NCBI GenBank assembly: GCA_013399895.1
Contig: VXBA01002154.1
Location: forward strand, 319,462-383,461
Length of the DNA stretch: 64,000 nucleotides
From: Serilophus lunatus
Taxonomy: Eukaryota > Chordata > Aves > Passeriformes > Eurylaimidae
Direction: 5' to 3'
Of the stretch, positions 48,881-61,773 are shown in pieces. Position numbers and translations under genes: made by a program. The notes under the pieces are model-generated. The model searched no databases. It saw only the letters and a list, made by a program, of their open reading frames with translations, and was not told where the DNA came from. How positions within the stretch are numbered: position 1 is the stretch's first letter; every line of letters starts with the position of its first letter.

Positions 48881-51800
48881 TCTCCCTTCAAGACATTCTG
48901 AACTTTCTATGAGTTTATTTATTTATTAGCACAGAATGGTTTTTAATCAAGTTTGCTACTTAAAACTTTGCAAGCAATTAAGTGAGTTTGCTCAACAATG
49001 ACAAATTCTTATGTTCCAAGACTTATATGTTTATATTCCAGTCCATGAACTGTTAAAAAACATTCTCATAGGTGTTTTATATGTAATGCATTTTCAGATA
49101 CCATTTATAAATGTCCAGTGGATAGAATTTTATTATTTTTTTTAATTTCCTTCATCTGATCTAGGTCTTTGATAAATACTACAGACAAACTGAGTGCTGT
49201 AGGATCAATCTTGACAGTTCTTCAATAAAAGACTGTGTGGTTCTTCGTCAGTGTCTTCCTTTCAGTGACAGCTGCTTTGTTCTTTTTCAGTCAGATTTTC
49301 TAGTTAACACATCAAAAGTGTATCTGTGTACATGAAGTACTGAGAAAACAGTTCAAAGAGGCAGGAGATTCACTTTTAACTCTTCACTACATCTCCCTGC
49401 ACTTGTCACAGAAGATAGCTTATACTGAAAGCTTCAGAACAAGGTGAGTAGTTCACCAAGGAGCACTGCGAAGTACAGCACATGTGGATTAGTCTTAAAA
49501 CACAAACTGGTCAGTCAATCCACTTACCATCCCAAATCAGCTTTGTTTTGAGCCAAGCTATTAAATGATAAGAAGTTTTCAGGTTTAGGCAGCAAAAGCC
49601 TTGCATCGGACACAGATAAAGCCATATGTTTGATCCAGCACTGAAGTTTTGTCTTATGGTTCTTGCTATGGTGTCAGTACCTTAAAACTAATTAAACTGA
49701 GTTCAGTGTTCAGTTCAAACTCATTTCTTTGGAGGGTTGTCATCACCTTCTAAACCAAGGTAAATAGTAAGGACAAGCAACTGCTTTGCATATCACTTCT
49801 CTTACCTATTGTGCCTGCAAACTTATTTCTGACTGCATTTTTAATTGCCCACGCTTCACCCACCAGCTCAGCAGCGTAGCACACAACTTGGAATGCTCTC
49901 TGCTACTTTACGGCCATTAAGCATTGCTCAGGTAAGGAGCCAGATCAGCAGAGAAAGTGCTAACTCAGGAAAGCACATTCCAAGCATCCTGCACTAGTCC
50001 GAGCAAGGTTTCAAGCCTGTGCTAAAATCCGGTAATGTCAAGTCTTACAGAAAGCTCTGGTTTTGAGTGTCTGTCCTCATGAGCTGTCTCTTGAATAAGA
50101 TCAGGGAAAGAAGTTCTGCATAGCAGGGATGGAAGCTTCCACTAGGATTTCTTTCAGTCTTATGTGGTACAACACCATACTGTTGCTTGTCCCCTCAGGC
50201 AGCTCTGGTTAAGCAGAGAGTCTGTTTTGCTCTGGGGCTGTGACCCTCAGGCATCAGTGGAGGCAGCATGATATATCCAGCAAGAATCTGTGCCTCTTGA
50301 GGAGAATCATTCACCCATCGTGGTGCCCCACTTCCAGCCTTGTTAGTGGGCTAGTTGAGTCCTGCCTTGACATCCTGTAATGTGTGCACAACAAAGGGAC
50401 CCTCAACTTCGTTGTCAATAGCCAGGGGTTGAGCACATCCCCTGCCAGCTCAAGCTTCTCCTTTCTCTTTTTATTGTTCAAATTTCTCTCTTTCATCCTT
50501 GAATTAATTGTGCAGCAGTTTGGAGCATCCATGTGCCTTTGTACTCAAAAGCTACCCTTTATATCTTAAGCAAGAAGATGTGTCACACATTGGTGGGAAG
50601 CAAGAGATCTCACTGTTGCAGGAGTGTCAGGATGCAGGAGGTGAGCAGTGACCCCACTCTTCCCTCCCCCTGTTCTTCATTTGGCCCTGTTCCCTTCCCT
50701 TATTTGGTCTTTGGATGCAGGTAGGGGCTGCAGCATCTAATGGGGAAATTTCCTGCCTTAGCCAGAGCTTTCCTGTGAAGTGCAAGTTGTTAAAGGCACA
50801 CAGGATTAGCTGAAGGAGACAGAGTGTAGGACAGCATACTGCCAGAGAAAATATGGGGGTGCAAGAAAGAGGTGCTGCAGCAGCCAGGTCTGTCACTTTG
50901 TCCCTCCCTCATGGTTCCTGTGTGCTCACATTTCCCAAAAGCTGGGCATTGTCCAGGATGTTTGCAACTCCTTGGTTGTTTTCTTGCACTTCCACCCCGA
51001 TCTTGTCTCCACAAGCAAGATTTTATCTTACCACAGTGGCAGAGATATAAAATCTTCAGTGCTGGACCTGTTTTAACCAAATTCCTGAATCAGTGGTCAA
51101 CATCAGTGGGAATAGCCCCATTAATTTCAGTGGTCCTCTGCCATCAGCTGGCATTAGCAATAGTGAGCAAAGTATCTGGAAAAATGGTTTTTTACACTGT
51201 CAGCCAGGTAGAAAGGTGGCAAAAGGAGTGCATTAAAAAAACCCTGCATTTATTTGTCAATATTAGAGTGTGCACTGTCAGTAACCTCTGGCTTACATTG
51301 TTTTATCATGTCAATATTTCATAGCATCATAATGCTATTATACGGCTGACTAATGGGAATGGCTATTAGCAGTGTTGATGTAGTTTGAAAATAGCAATCC
51401 ATATTTTATGGACCAGAAAGAGACCAAGCCTTTACCTTAGACCTTAGCAAGCATAAAAAGGGAGATAATGTAAATGAAATTTACCTTCTCATTTCCATCT
51501 TCCCCCAATTAGTTCATAATTCACATATTGTCCGTCTGCTTTCATGCTTTGAATGCACTTACACAAATTAAAATTTCCTGAGGAGGTCTGTTGAAAACTC
51601 ATCCTTTTCTAGGTTGAGGAAACACCGACAGGTCTGCTCTGCAGCCTTACTAAATCACAGCTGTCCTTAATGTTATGGGCTAGTCAGTATTTTGAATGAT
51701 TTACTAAAGTTACAAACTGAATATATGGACCATCGCTGCAGGGTGTCTTGGCAGGGAAGAACATGGGATTGGGACTCCCTAGAGTCTCAGCTACTGACCA

Positions 51801-53336
51801 TAGCAACTGTGAATAGTTTAATTGTGAATGTACATGACCCAAACCTTATTTACACATTATGCATTGCATTGGATGTAGAGTCTTCTTTCAGGCCCTGGCC
51901 CTGTTTACTTGCCTGAGGATCCAAACGTATTAAACTCTTTGGTGCTTGACAGAGAAACACATAGCTCTGCCCAAAGTTCCATTTTCTCTTACCTAAAAAT
52001 GCAGCTCTCCCTTAGCTCAGAGGCCAAGAGGAGACAGATACAGTGCTGCTCTGAATCTGTGCAAGTTTCTAACACACCCTCTGGAGGAGCCAAGGAAAAA
52101 ACCTATTAGGCTGTAATCGTCCATCTTCTGCACTAACCTGTGCTAGACCTTCATGAAGTTAAATCTATGACATTAAAGAGAAGAGAAATGAACATTGCAA
52201 ATGGCCTGTGAATAGCCTGATTCTGAAAAACTGCCATAATGTGGTTTTGCACAGGCCAACTAAATATACTTTAATAGTAACCTAATGGTGAAGCTAGAAA
52301 TTAAATAGATGGTGTGTTAATTAGGTATTGGTTAATGCTATTATTTCACTTCATTATTCCGTATTCTACCCCTGAGAACTGGAATCCACCCTGGTGCAGA
52401 AAGACTGAAGATGTCCCAGGCATTGCAGAGCTGAAGAGGATCCCACACATGTATCTCTTACACCCTATTGAACCTTTCAGCATGCAACATAAGTGCATTT
52501 TCTGAGTGAGAAAAGCTGGAATATCACATCTGAACTTTGCTACTTCAACAATTAACAGCATATTATTATTACATTATGAACTTGTTTCTAAGGAAAAAAA
52601 AGTCTCCTCAAGCTAAATTATCATTAATAAAGTATTTCAAGAAGGTGATAGGAAGCTTTCATCAAGAAATCCCATTAAAATGTTTTACATTTTTTACCTT
52701 GGCCTTTATTGTCCTCGTTACACAGTATGCATTATTTATTAAGAATGCTGGCCACACAGTAGTGGGCAGCAAATTGCCCTTTAAGCTGAGTATTAATGAA
52801 CAAGTGTTAAAACTTTCTGAGAAGGGGAGGATTTGGAATCCCAGTGGTCAGCCTGCTGCATCCCAGAGAGCCAAGTGACTTGTCAAAATTCATTTTACAT
52901 GTTGGCCACACTTAATGTGAATACAGTAGTTTGTCAGTGCTGAGGTAAGCTTGCTGGAAAGATTGGTAATAGTATCTTAAATTAGTAAAACTGACTTTAT
53001 CCTAAGGCTTCTTAAAACTTCTCTGTCACAAATGTTTCCCTTTGGATCAAGACACTAACTGTTCACAGCATTTTCTTTTGGTACAGTCCTCGATGGTCCA
53101 GTAATGGGCAAGAGTTACGCTGCATTTTCACAAGTCAATTCTAGAAAGAAAAGGACAGGAACATAAAAGAACATGAGGTTTTCCCAGGGGAAAAAACCCC
53201 AACAAAAAGTCCTGTCTATTTGGGCATTATGGATGCTCAAATACTAGATAGTTTTCTAGTGAGATTTTGCCAAAAAATACATTTTTTCCTCTTGAAAATG
53301 GATATTTTTGTTGTGCTGATTATGGACAAAACTTGG

Positions 53337-53338
<2 letters not shown>
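48881..53338. other. Intergenic sequence, no gene recognised
   Basis: AT-rich with short random open frames. No exon or mobile element could be supported. Confidence 0.45.

Positions 53339-53370
<32 letters not shown>
53339..53370. repeat. Poly-T tract of 32
   Basis: An uninterrupted T run of about 32 bases. It could be a decayed retrotransposon tail or a simple homopolymer. Confidence 0.9.
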
Positions 53371-53371
<1 letters not shown>

Positions 53372-56300
53372 ATAATTGTGTCACAATTGGCATGCTTTCA
53401 CCTGTCCCTTGGGACATTTTATTAGCTTGTGATTCACAGTTAGCCCAAGCCTTTGGTCTTTGGCAATCAATTCCCTTGGGCAGCCACCCAAAACGATTAA
53501 CTAAACCCAGCAATCTTATTCTGAAATCCAGAGTGATGTGCTGTTTGTACCTTCAGATGTGCTGGGAAGGGTTTTAACATTCCTCTGGTGCCTGCATGGA
53601 GCTGATGCCTCCCCCCATGAGCCAATGTGGGGGTCCAGCACCAGGGGACAGGACTCTTCAATTTCAGTGACATGATTTTTCCTGGCCTGAACAATTACAG
53701 ATGTAGATTTCCATGACAGGACAACCAGATTATTTTCTTCCTTTGCTGTTTTGTTAATAATCCCACTTGAGTGTTTTGTTCCATGCAATCTGTTTGTCTG
53801 GAGTCTATATTCTTAACTTCATAAAAACACGCTACATCCTTTGTGTACTTTAAAATTTCAGGCAAGCTATTTTTCAGTCTTTTTCAGTCCTGGTTTATCA
53901 TTTTCCAGCTCCTGTCCTGACAGAGTACAAATCCTCTGATCCAAAGTCTGTACCATCAGTGACCAACAGCAGTTTATCTCAGCAAGAAGGGAAGAACCTG
54001 GTCTTCAATAATTAATGGAGGAACCATCAGATCATATGAGACCCCAGGCTATGGAGGCATAATTTTTTAGGTAAAAATGACCCATAAGAGCTGCCCTGGA
54101 GCTAAATGTAGTAACCTTTACAGCAGGTTAAAACGAAACAACAGGCCAGAGGAGTCTTTTACAGACTGGTGCATGTCTTATATTTGAAGACATTTCATGG
54201 CCTTTCTGCTCTAATTATGTACCCTGGTCTCTTCCTCCTACCTCTTTCTTAAAAAAAAAAAAAGCAAAGGTCCTCCATTCAAGAGGATCTTTCTGTTGGA
54301 AATAGGCTGTATCGGATGCCCACTGTGCAACATTTTTGTTTTAGCTATCCCAAAGTAACGCTGCTCTATTAACACAACTCTATTGCTTTTCATCCCTTCA
54401 ACTACCTGGGTTGGAGTGCTGAAGGAAGTGTGTCTTGTTCACAGGGCGAGCTTTAAAAGTGCATGATTTAATCTAGGAAATTTGAATGGAAATAATTTAG
54501 AGCAATGTTTTCGTTTCTTCTGGTAGTTAAAAGGAGTTGGTAAATGTTAGCTTGGAGAACAGAGTGCAAATAAAGCATTTGTACAACACAGACAAATTAT
54601 TATCACCTCAGTTCATTGAAATAGAAATCATGAGTTTGGGAGGTTTTAAAAGGAAACTGTAAATATGAATTTGTAATCCAATATTTATTCGCCTAGGTTT
54701 CTTCAAAATATATAGTTTCCAAATCTAAATTTAAATATTTATGCAGTAGCACATATTCCTGATATAGCTAATATAAGTAACATATTTATCTTTCAAGGCA
54801 GCAATATTTTTTCACTCAACCTTGACTTTTAAGTTTAAATATGTGGATGGGAAGTGGTGCTATCTGAAAGTTGTTGTCACTTATTTCTATGTACAAATCA
54901 AGATAATTCTGACTGCTCTTTTAAGAGATAGCACTTTTTATTACTGTGCTTCAGCTGATCAAGCAGATTATGATGGTTTATTGTAAGTTTTTATTTTCCA
55001 ACCTTGTGTTATACAGATTTTTGTATGTACCTTCCAAAACGAGGAGGTGAATTTTCACAGCCAGTGGAACTGCTGGGAAAAAGTTTAACGATAAATTTTG
55101 CTTTTCCCTGTAAAAATCCAGGATAAGATTTTCATCTGTCTTGCATCATTCTCACACTTTAAAGGGCGTATGATGGGTATATATTTAGAAGAATATGAGA
55201 GGGATTTAGGGTAACTGAGCCTCTTGTCCATATCTGTAAGTAGGTGGAAACAGCTGTTTCTGTAGGACATTTTTGATAGATCCCTGACATATTCTTGTTT
55301 GGTATTAAATCCTGTGACTTTAAAGTCATTTACTACTGCTGAAGAAGTGATCCTGAGACCCTCCACTTCTTGTGTTTCCAATCCTTAGTTTTGCTCTGGC
55401 ATTGCACTTTCTTTTTATCAGAAAAAATCCCTAGATGCAATAAATGTTACTTTATAGTCCTAGTGCTTGAAGAGAGTAACTTTTTCCCCTAGAGAGCCTT
55501 TTTCTCCATGAGTTTTTCTTTATCACTCACCCAGCTGTGCAGCAAAACCAGGTGGCAATGGGAGACTTTTTTCCCCCTCTGGAATAGGCCACTGATGAGC
55601 CCCTGCAAGGGGCCATGCTCTCTCTGCCTGGGAAGGGACAGATCTGTGCTACAGCAGATGACTCACTGGGTACATGGGGAAGGAATGTACCAAATGGCAT
55701 CCTAGTACTTGGAAGCAGTTTTGCCCTCTTATGGGACATGAAAATGTTGGTTTTCTTTTGTCCTGCAGAGGATATTTGAGCCAGCTTTGCCAAACAGAAT
55801 AGTCAGCTCTTGAAGAGATTTGGCTCCAAAAGTGATCCTTGTCCTTATCATCCACACAGCAGAATATGTGTTACGTTTCATATTCAGAGGTGCTGGTTTG
55901 TAGGGGGAGCTCACACTCGTTTTCACTGAATTTTTGAATGGGCAAGCCACCAATTAGTCCAAAAATAATTTCACGGGCTGAAGACTCTGTCACTGCACCT
56001 CATTCACTGTATCTTGAGTTCTTCATCCAACAGTGAAGAGTCCCCCTTCCCCCTTCCCAAAATGGAAAGCCTCTCATATAGCAGCATTGTAAAAGAAGTA
56101 TTATTCTGTCAATACAATGGCCCTTGGGATGTCAGTGGTAAAAGTTAAAAAACCCTAAGTCAAGAGAAAAGCCTAATACAGTAGCACTGACTTTGCATAC
56201 ACTTTGAATGAGCCATCACTGTGTCAATCAAGTGTCTAAGACAGAGCAATCTCACAATGTCACTGCAAGCTCTGTGCTAAAATCAATGGCAGAGTTCCTA

Positions 56301-57549
56301 TTAATTTTGGAATTTCTATTTTCTTAGACTCTTAAAGCTATTTTCATATCTTTTGAATATTCAGTAATGCATGTGAGAAATATTGCTGCTCTTCAGCAGT
56401 CTTCTTGTTTTCTGCATTAGAAGTTGTGTGACAGTAAAGGGTTTTTTTATGCACCCACTTGCTGTCTCTTTTTTGTACAAGGATGCCTTGAAAAGATCTC
56501 TGCTCAACTCTGTGCACATATACTAAAAGAACAAAATGTACCCTGTGTGGTGAAACTTCATGTTTTCTCCAAACCTGCCAACACTGCTCCCTGCAAGCAA
56601 GAGTCCAAGCAACCTTAGAGAAGATTTAATATGAGAAGGCTCGAGTGCTGGTACAGTCAGGCTTCTTCCTGCTCCTCTACAGACAACAGCACTGACCTAA
56701 ATGCCTGCAAGAACCCACTGCATAAACCAAACCACCTGGAATTATTTGACTTCTTCCATAGTTTTGTAAACTGCAGGGGGACTTATCAATGGCTTTAAAA
56801 CTGTTACCCAATGCCCCAATAATTCTCCCTGCAGCTGAGTTTTAAGATGGGAAATAAGAGACAGCAAGAAGAGAATATTGTTCCTCAACATGGTATAGCC
56901 ACTTACCATACCAGGAGAGCAGAAGGAGAAGCAATACCGGATTTCTGGAGATAATGCTGGCACATCAGCATTAGGAAATAATGGAGAATGTATTCCTCAT
57001 CCTTCTTTTCCCCTGGACAGCTAGAGGTGATATATCTTTTGGCACTGTCAGCCTAATCTAGGTCAGTCCTATTGTCAGGCTCCTCAAATAGTACCTGTCC
57101 ACAGTTAAAATTTATGTTGGAGAAGCATTAATGCAAGCTTTTAATAAGATGAAGAATTTAACAGTGTGCTGTTATCTGGAGATGATATATTTTATATACA
57201 GGAGACATATTTAATTAGCTTTCGAATAGTCAAAGTGGCTCATGCAGAGTCAGGCATGGCTGTACCTCCACTCCTTCCATCTGTAATTAGAGACAGCAAA
57301 TGCAAAGCACATATTAACTTTTCTGGTGGCTGAGCTGCCTTGCATAGACCTTCACACACATTGCTGCTCAAATATAAATTAGCCCTTGCAAAGTACGCTC
57401 AGTGGGAAAATAAAAAGGAGGAAAAGGACTCCTTGAGGCATCACTGTTAAGTACCCACAGCAAGGGAGGAGTCAGGAGCTGCACGACCTGTGAGTGGATC
57501 GGGTCCTGCAAGGAGGAAGATGACCCAAACTGGTCGGTGAAATGCTCTG
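53371..57549. other. Intergenic sequence, nothing recognised
   Basis: Apart from A-rich runs near 54250, nothing recognisable was found. Confidence 0.45.
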
Positions 57550-57673
57550 GGTTCAAGGCCTTCCCTACACTCAGAGTGACCTCTGAAGCCAAAGTTTTCT
57601 CAGTGGCTCAAGGTTCAAGGCCTTCCCTGCACCAAGAGCCACCTCAAAAGCCAAAGCTTTCTCGGATACCTCT
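57550..57673. repeat. Imperfect tandem repeat, 62-bp unit, two copies
   Basis: GGTTCAAGGCCTTCCCTACA at 57550 recurs as GGTTCAAGGCCTTCCCTGCA at 57612. AAGCCAAAG and TTTCTC segments recur at matching offsets, with several mismatches between units. Confidence 0.8.
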
Positions 57674-59857
57674 TGGTGTTTGTGAGTCTGGTGGGAATGC
57701 AGGAAGCTTGGCTGTCCCCATCCTTGGGAATCTCTTCATTTTCTCCTGCTCAGCCTGTTTCAGAGGAATGATGCTTGGGCACCCATCAGAAGTGAGTGGG
57801 TCACCTCTCCCCCGCCTGGGAGATGCTCTGGAGTCAACAATGTGGATGAAGTCATCCACATCATTGACTGGAGCTACCACTGATGATTCTGAGCAGGTCA
57901 TTACAAGCACCACTTCAACTGATCCCATTTATCTCTCAGCCCTCCTCTCTTCCTCTGTGTCCATGCCAGAGCCTGTCAGGTAAAAGCACATTTCCCTGCT
58001 ATATGCAAAGAAATGGGCAAGGGCATCCTTGGAACCCTGTGAGCATTTCTGCTCATCCCATACAGCCCATGCCAAGGCTTTGCTCTGGACCATGGCCCAC
58101 CTGTGCATCAAAATGACGTCCACACAAGTAAGAAGGTTGCAAGGGTGAATGTGACAATGAATGACCTTACACTTCTTCTCCCTTATCTTTTCATACCAAG
58201 AGATAGTAGCTACTGTTCACCAACAATGTGATATTTCTTTTAGCCACATCCAGCCCACTCACCTCACGTGCATAGCCCAGGCATTGGGGTGCTGTGGACC
58301 ACCATGGATGGGTCACATCTGGCAGCTGATGGCTGAGGGACTGTTGCGTTGGGACCCCATAGCAGTGTGACAGCCAAGGGTAAGCACAGCTCTGCTGTGA
58401 CCTTTATCTTTGGGACAGCTTTCTGAGAAGAATTTAAATGCTCTATGGGGGACAATTCATTTGTTTCTTAATGCCAAAACAGTTTGTAAGGATTGGTGAT
58501 AGCCAGCAAGTCTGTTTCAGAGGAGACACATTTATTAATGCATAGCCACAAAATATCTGTGAAAAGTCAGGAAAAGTACTTTAGTCCCCCTATAATGATG
58601 ATACATCTGAGGTTAAACAGACAAATATGTTTTATAAATATAGTCTTCTAGGCTATTAAGGCTTTTCTCCTGGCTGAAAAGATACAAGAAATCACCATAA
58701 ACTAACTAAATTTAAACGGCTTCTGTTCAAAAAAACCCAGTTCACTATTAATAAGTTGTTGAATAACAGGCATTTAAAGAAAGGCATAACTATGATATTA
58801 AATAGATAAATGTAAAATAATCTGTGTGCATTTAAATGTGAAGATCACATTAGGAGTAGAAAATTACAAAAATTTAAATACTGTAGGAGGTTGTTATGTA
58901 GGTAGTCTATAAAAAACAGGCAATTTGGAATTCCTCTAAAGAACATAAACCCTAGATAGAGCTGCTAGTTCCTTTGATAAAGACAGGTCTCAAGCTGAAG
59001 GTTTGATGTTTAAAACCCCCAAAAGGTGTCTGAGCTATCTTTTTCTAAGGGATTATATAAGATAAAAGCTTGCACTGTAAATCCCTATTTTAAGAAACAG
59101 AGTTGCTAGGAAGTTGCTAATATGAAAAGGCTAATTGTGCATGCAATGAAAGTACTGCTCCATTCACAAAATGAAGTGCTAACATTTTAATAAGGGCTGA
59201 AAATCATCTGCTCAGGAGCTGCTGCAGGGTATATGTCACTCAAGGGCTGCTGCGTCATTCTGCTGGCACTGGGGCTGCTCCTAGTCCAGTTTCGGCACCA
59301 GGATGTGCCACGGACATCACACACTGATGTGCTGTAGTGATGTTGTCACTTACAGCAGTTTTGAGGGAATAAGAGGGATATCTAGGTTTTGTATGGCTAA
59401 GTCTTCCCAAACTGTTCACATCTCCATTACCTACTTCTGTTATTGAGTTCATCACATTTTCTTCCCCTTCCTCCCTCCAGTTTCTTCCCCAGAGCTCCAC
59501 TTTACCTGCCTCAATTAGTTTGTTTGCCCTGAGATATTTTCTCTTCTGAATGTTAGGACACAGTTGCTCAGCACTCCAGCATTCCCTTTGCCGTCAGTGA
59601 AATGAGGTTTTCATCCCTCAATTAATGTTTCATAGCTTAAAAGGGCTGCCCACTCTGCTTGTGCCCACCTCATTCTGTGGGTTAGGAGCGCAGACCTGGA
59701 CTGCTAATTTAAGCACTACCATTAGTTGAATTTCTAGTTTGTTGGATTTCATGTAGCATTCAAAGTTTGAATTCAAAGCTGGAGGGACATGTCATTCCTC
59801 CATTGTATTTGCTCATTCGTGTAAGTTAGATCCAGAAGAAGACACGTATTTTGTCAT
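57674..59857. other. Intergenic sequence, nothing recognised
   Basis: No exon or repeat that I can support. Confidence 0.45.
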
Positions 59858-60045
59858 GGGACACTGGCACAGGTTGCCCAGAGAAGATGTGGATGCCCCA
59901 TCCATGGAAGTGTTCAAGGCCAGGTTGGATGGGGCTTTGAGCAACCTGGTCTAGTGAAAGGTGTCCCTGCTTGTGACAGGCAGATTGGAACTAGATGGTC
60001 TTTCAGGTCCCTTCCAATTCAAACCACTCTACAATTCTATGGTTT
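59858..60045 (+). mobile_element. CR1-type LINE 3' end
   Basis: CACTGGCACAGGTTGCCCAG, GTTCAAGGCCAGGTTGGATG, GAGCAACCTGGTCTAGTG and CAATTCTATGG at the end are a standard CR1 3' terminus in sense orientation, severely 5'-truncated. Confidence 0.92.
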
Positions 60046-60305
60046 TAATGTGGGATGAAGGAAAAAAATAGCTGAGCATGATTGAGACAGCAAGAACCCT
60101 ACACCCAGAACCACCACTGCCTCATGGCACAGTGCAAACCCTCTCCTTGCCTCCTTTTCCTGGGCTGATGAACACATCTGGTTCAGAGCATGCAGTCATG
60201 CATTCTTACCCATGATATTTAAAGGGCTCATTTTAATAATTGAGGTCTTTTATTCCTGGCGGTGCAGTGTGTCATTTCTTTACGCCAGAACTTGTATCAG
60301 AATTA

Positions 60306-60412
60306 GGAACCAGATCCTCAGCTGATGTAAATCGGTATCACTTCATTAATGTGGCTACCCTGGTGCTATCAGTGTAGCTGGGTTGATGTACAGCAGCTGA
60401 AAATGAGGCACC
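60306..60412. mobile_element. Degenerate palindromic MITE-like element
   Basis: CCTCAGCTGATGTAAATC on the left pairs with the reverse complement of GATGTACAGCAGCTG and the following GAGG on the right, forming an imperfect long hairpin. This resembles palindromic repeats with CCTCAGCTGGTGTAAATC arms known in archosaurs and turtles. Confidence 0.5.
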
Positions 60413-61748
60413 AGAGCTTTCTTTTATTAAAACATTATTGATCTGTAAAATAAAGTTGCAAATAAGATGATGGTGACAGAAGGGGATAGTCTGTTTTGTA
60501 GTACCCTGTTCAGTAACGTTATAAATGATATGGAAATTCAGTTGATGTTTTGCCTTTAAAATATTAGTTAAATCATTCTGTCAACACATATTTTTAATAC
60601 ATATCCTCCCTGTCAGATTTTACACTTTATCTTGGTGTCTGTAGACAGCTCAAGAGTATCGCTTTCTGCAGTGACTCCTGCATCAAGGTCTTCTTTTCTG
60701 TTATATTCAGCTTGCATCTGTTTAAACACAAGATACGAGATAAATGATAGTGCCAAGCTTAAACATACATCATCAGGACTCTGATGTGAGGCTCTGGAAG
60801 TGGCAGGCCAGATGGTGTAACGCAGTGCTCAGACATCACAGTTTGTCATGCCGTGCTCCAGTCCACCAGACTAAAAATGGACTTCCCTGCGCACTTAGTC
60901 AATCATCTCTCCAGTGACCAGAAAGCAGGGGTCAAAACAAGAGATGATAAGAAACAAAGGTTGTGGTCCTGCTCGGCAGCTGTTCAGCCCTCCAAATCTG
61001 GCCATCGTCCTTGCTTGCTGCAGAAATGGAATTAATAGTGGAAGGAGATATTCTAGATGATATTATTGGGTCTGAACAAGCACTCTGGATTTTTTCTTTT
61101 ATTAACATAAAGGAAAACGTGTTTGCTAATTTTGTAGGATGGAGTCAAGAATATAATGACCCATTTGGAATAATGTTGTGTTAGGGAACTCTTTTTTTTT
61201 GGAGGAAACCAGAGATCAACACATAAATAAATTCCTGTGATGTTTGCTTTAAGGGAACCATGTAAATGCCATTCAGAGAAAAAAAAAAAGGCAGCTGCCT
61301 TACCGTATTTATGTGAAAAGCATTAATCAGAGAGAAGAGAGGAGAGGTAGAGCTGAAAGACACTAATTTGAATGAAAGTTGTAGGCATTAATTTTGATTT
61401 ATGATATACAACCACATTTGAAATGTGGCCACACTTTACATTTTTTACATGCTGACCTCAAGACTATATTTAGAAGCTAGTCCTGCTGCTGAGCAGGACT
61501 CAAGGTGATGCATAAGGAACTGCTAGGAGTAATTGTATTTCATATTCATTAATAATCAAAATACTTGTATTTGGAGATTAATTCATCACCACATTACTTC
61601 AGTTTTTGGTGTGTGCAATTTCAGTGAAACTTGACAGTTCAATTCTTTTGAAATAATTTGAAAACTACTGGTGCAAGTGCTCTGCCCCAGTTGTGTAGTG
61701 GTGCAAATCCTGGACTAACATGGCAGTGAACTGAGCTTGTGGTGCTGA
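60413..61748. other. Intergenic sequence, nothing recognised
   Basis: AT-rich. A short acidic open frame at 61026 was considered and rejected as an exon. Confidence 0.45.
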
Positions 61749-61773
61749 AGGCAAGGCAAGGCAAGGCAAGGCA
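61749..61773. repeat. Short tandem repeat (AGGCA)5
   Basis: Five consecutive perfect AGGCA units. Confidence 0.95.

Noticed and set aside
59675..59720. Possible second tRNA-derived SINE head
   Set aside because: Only a short GTGGGTTAGGAGCGCAGAC stretch fits. No B-box or core follows.
61026..61090. Short acidic frame MELIVEGDILDDIIGSEQ, which recalls the D-D-I-I activation motif of MITF/TFEC
   Set aside because: Only about ten residues resemble the motif. No donor site or downstream family residues follow, and no other MITF exon is nearby. Treated as chance.
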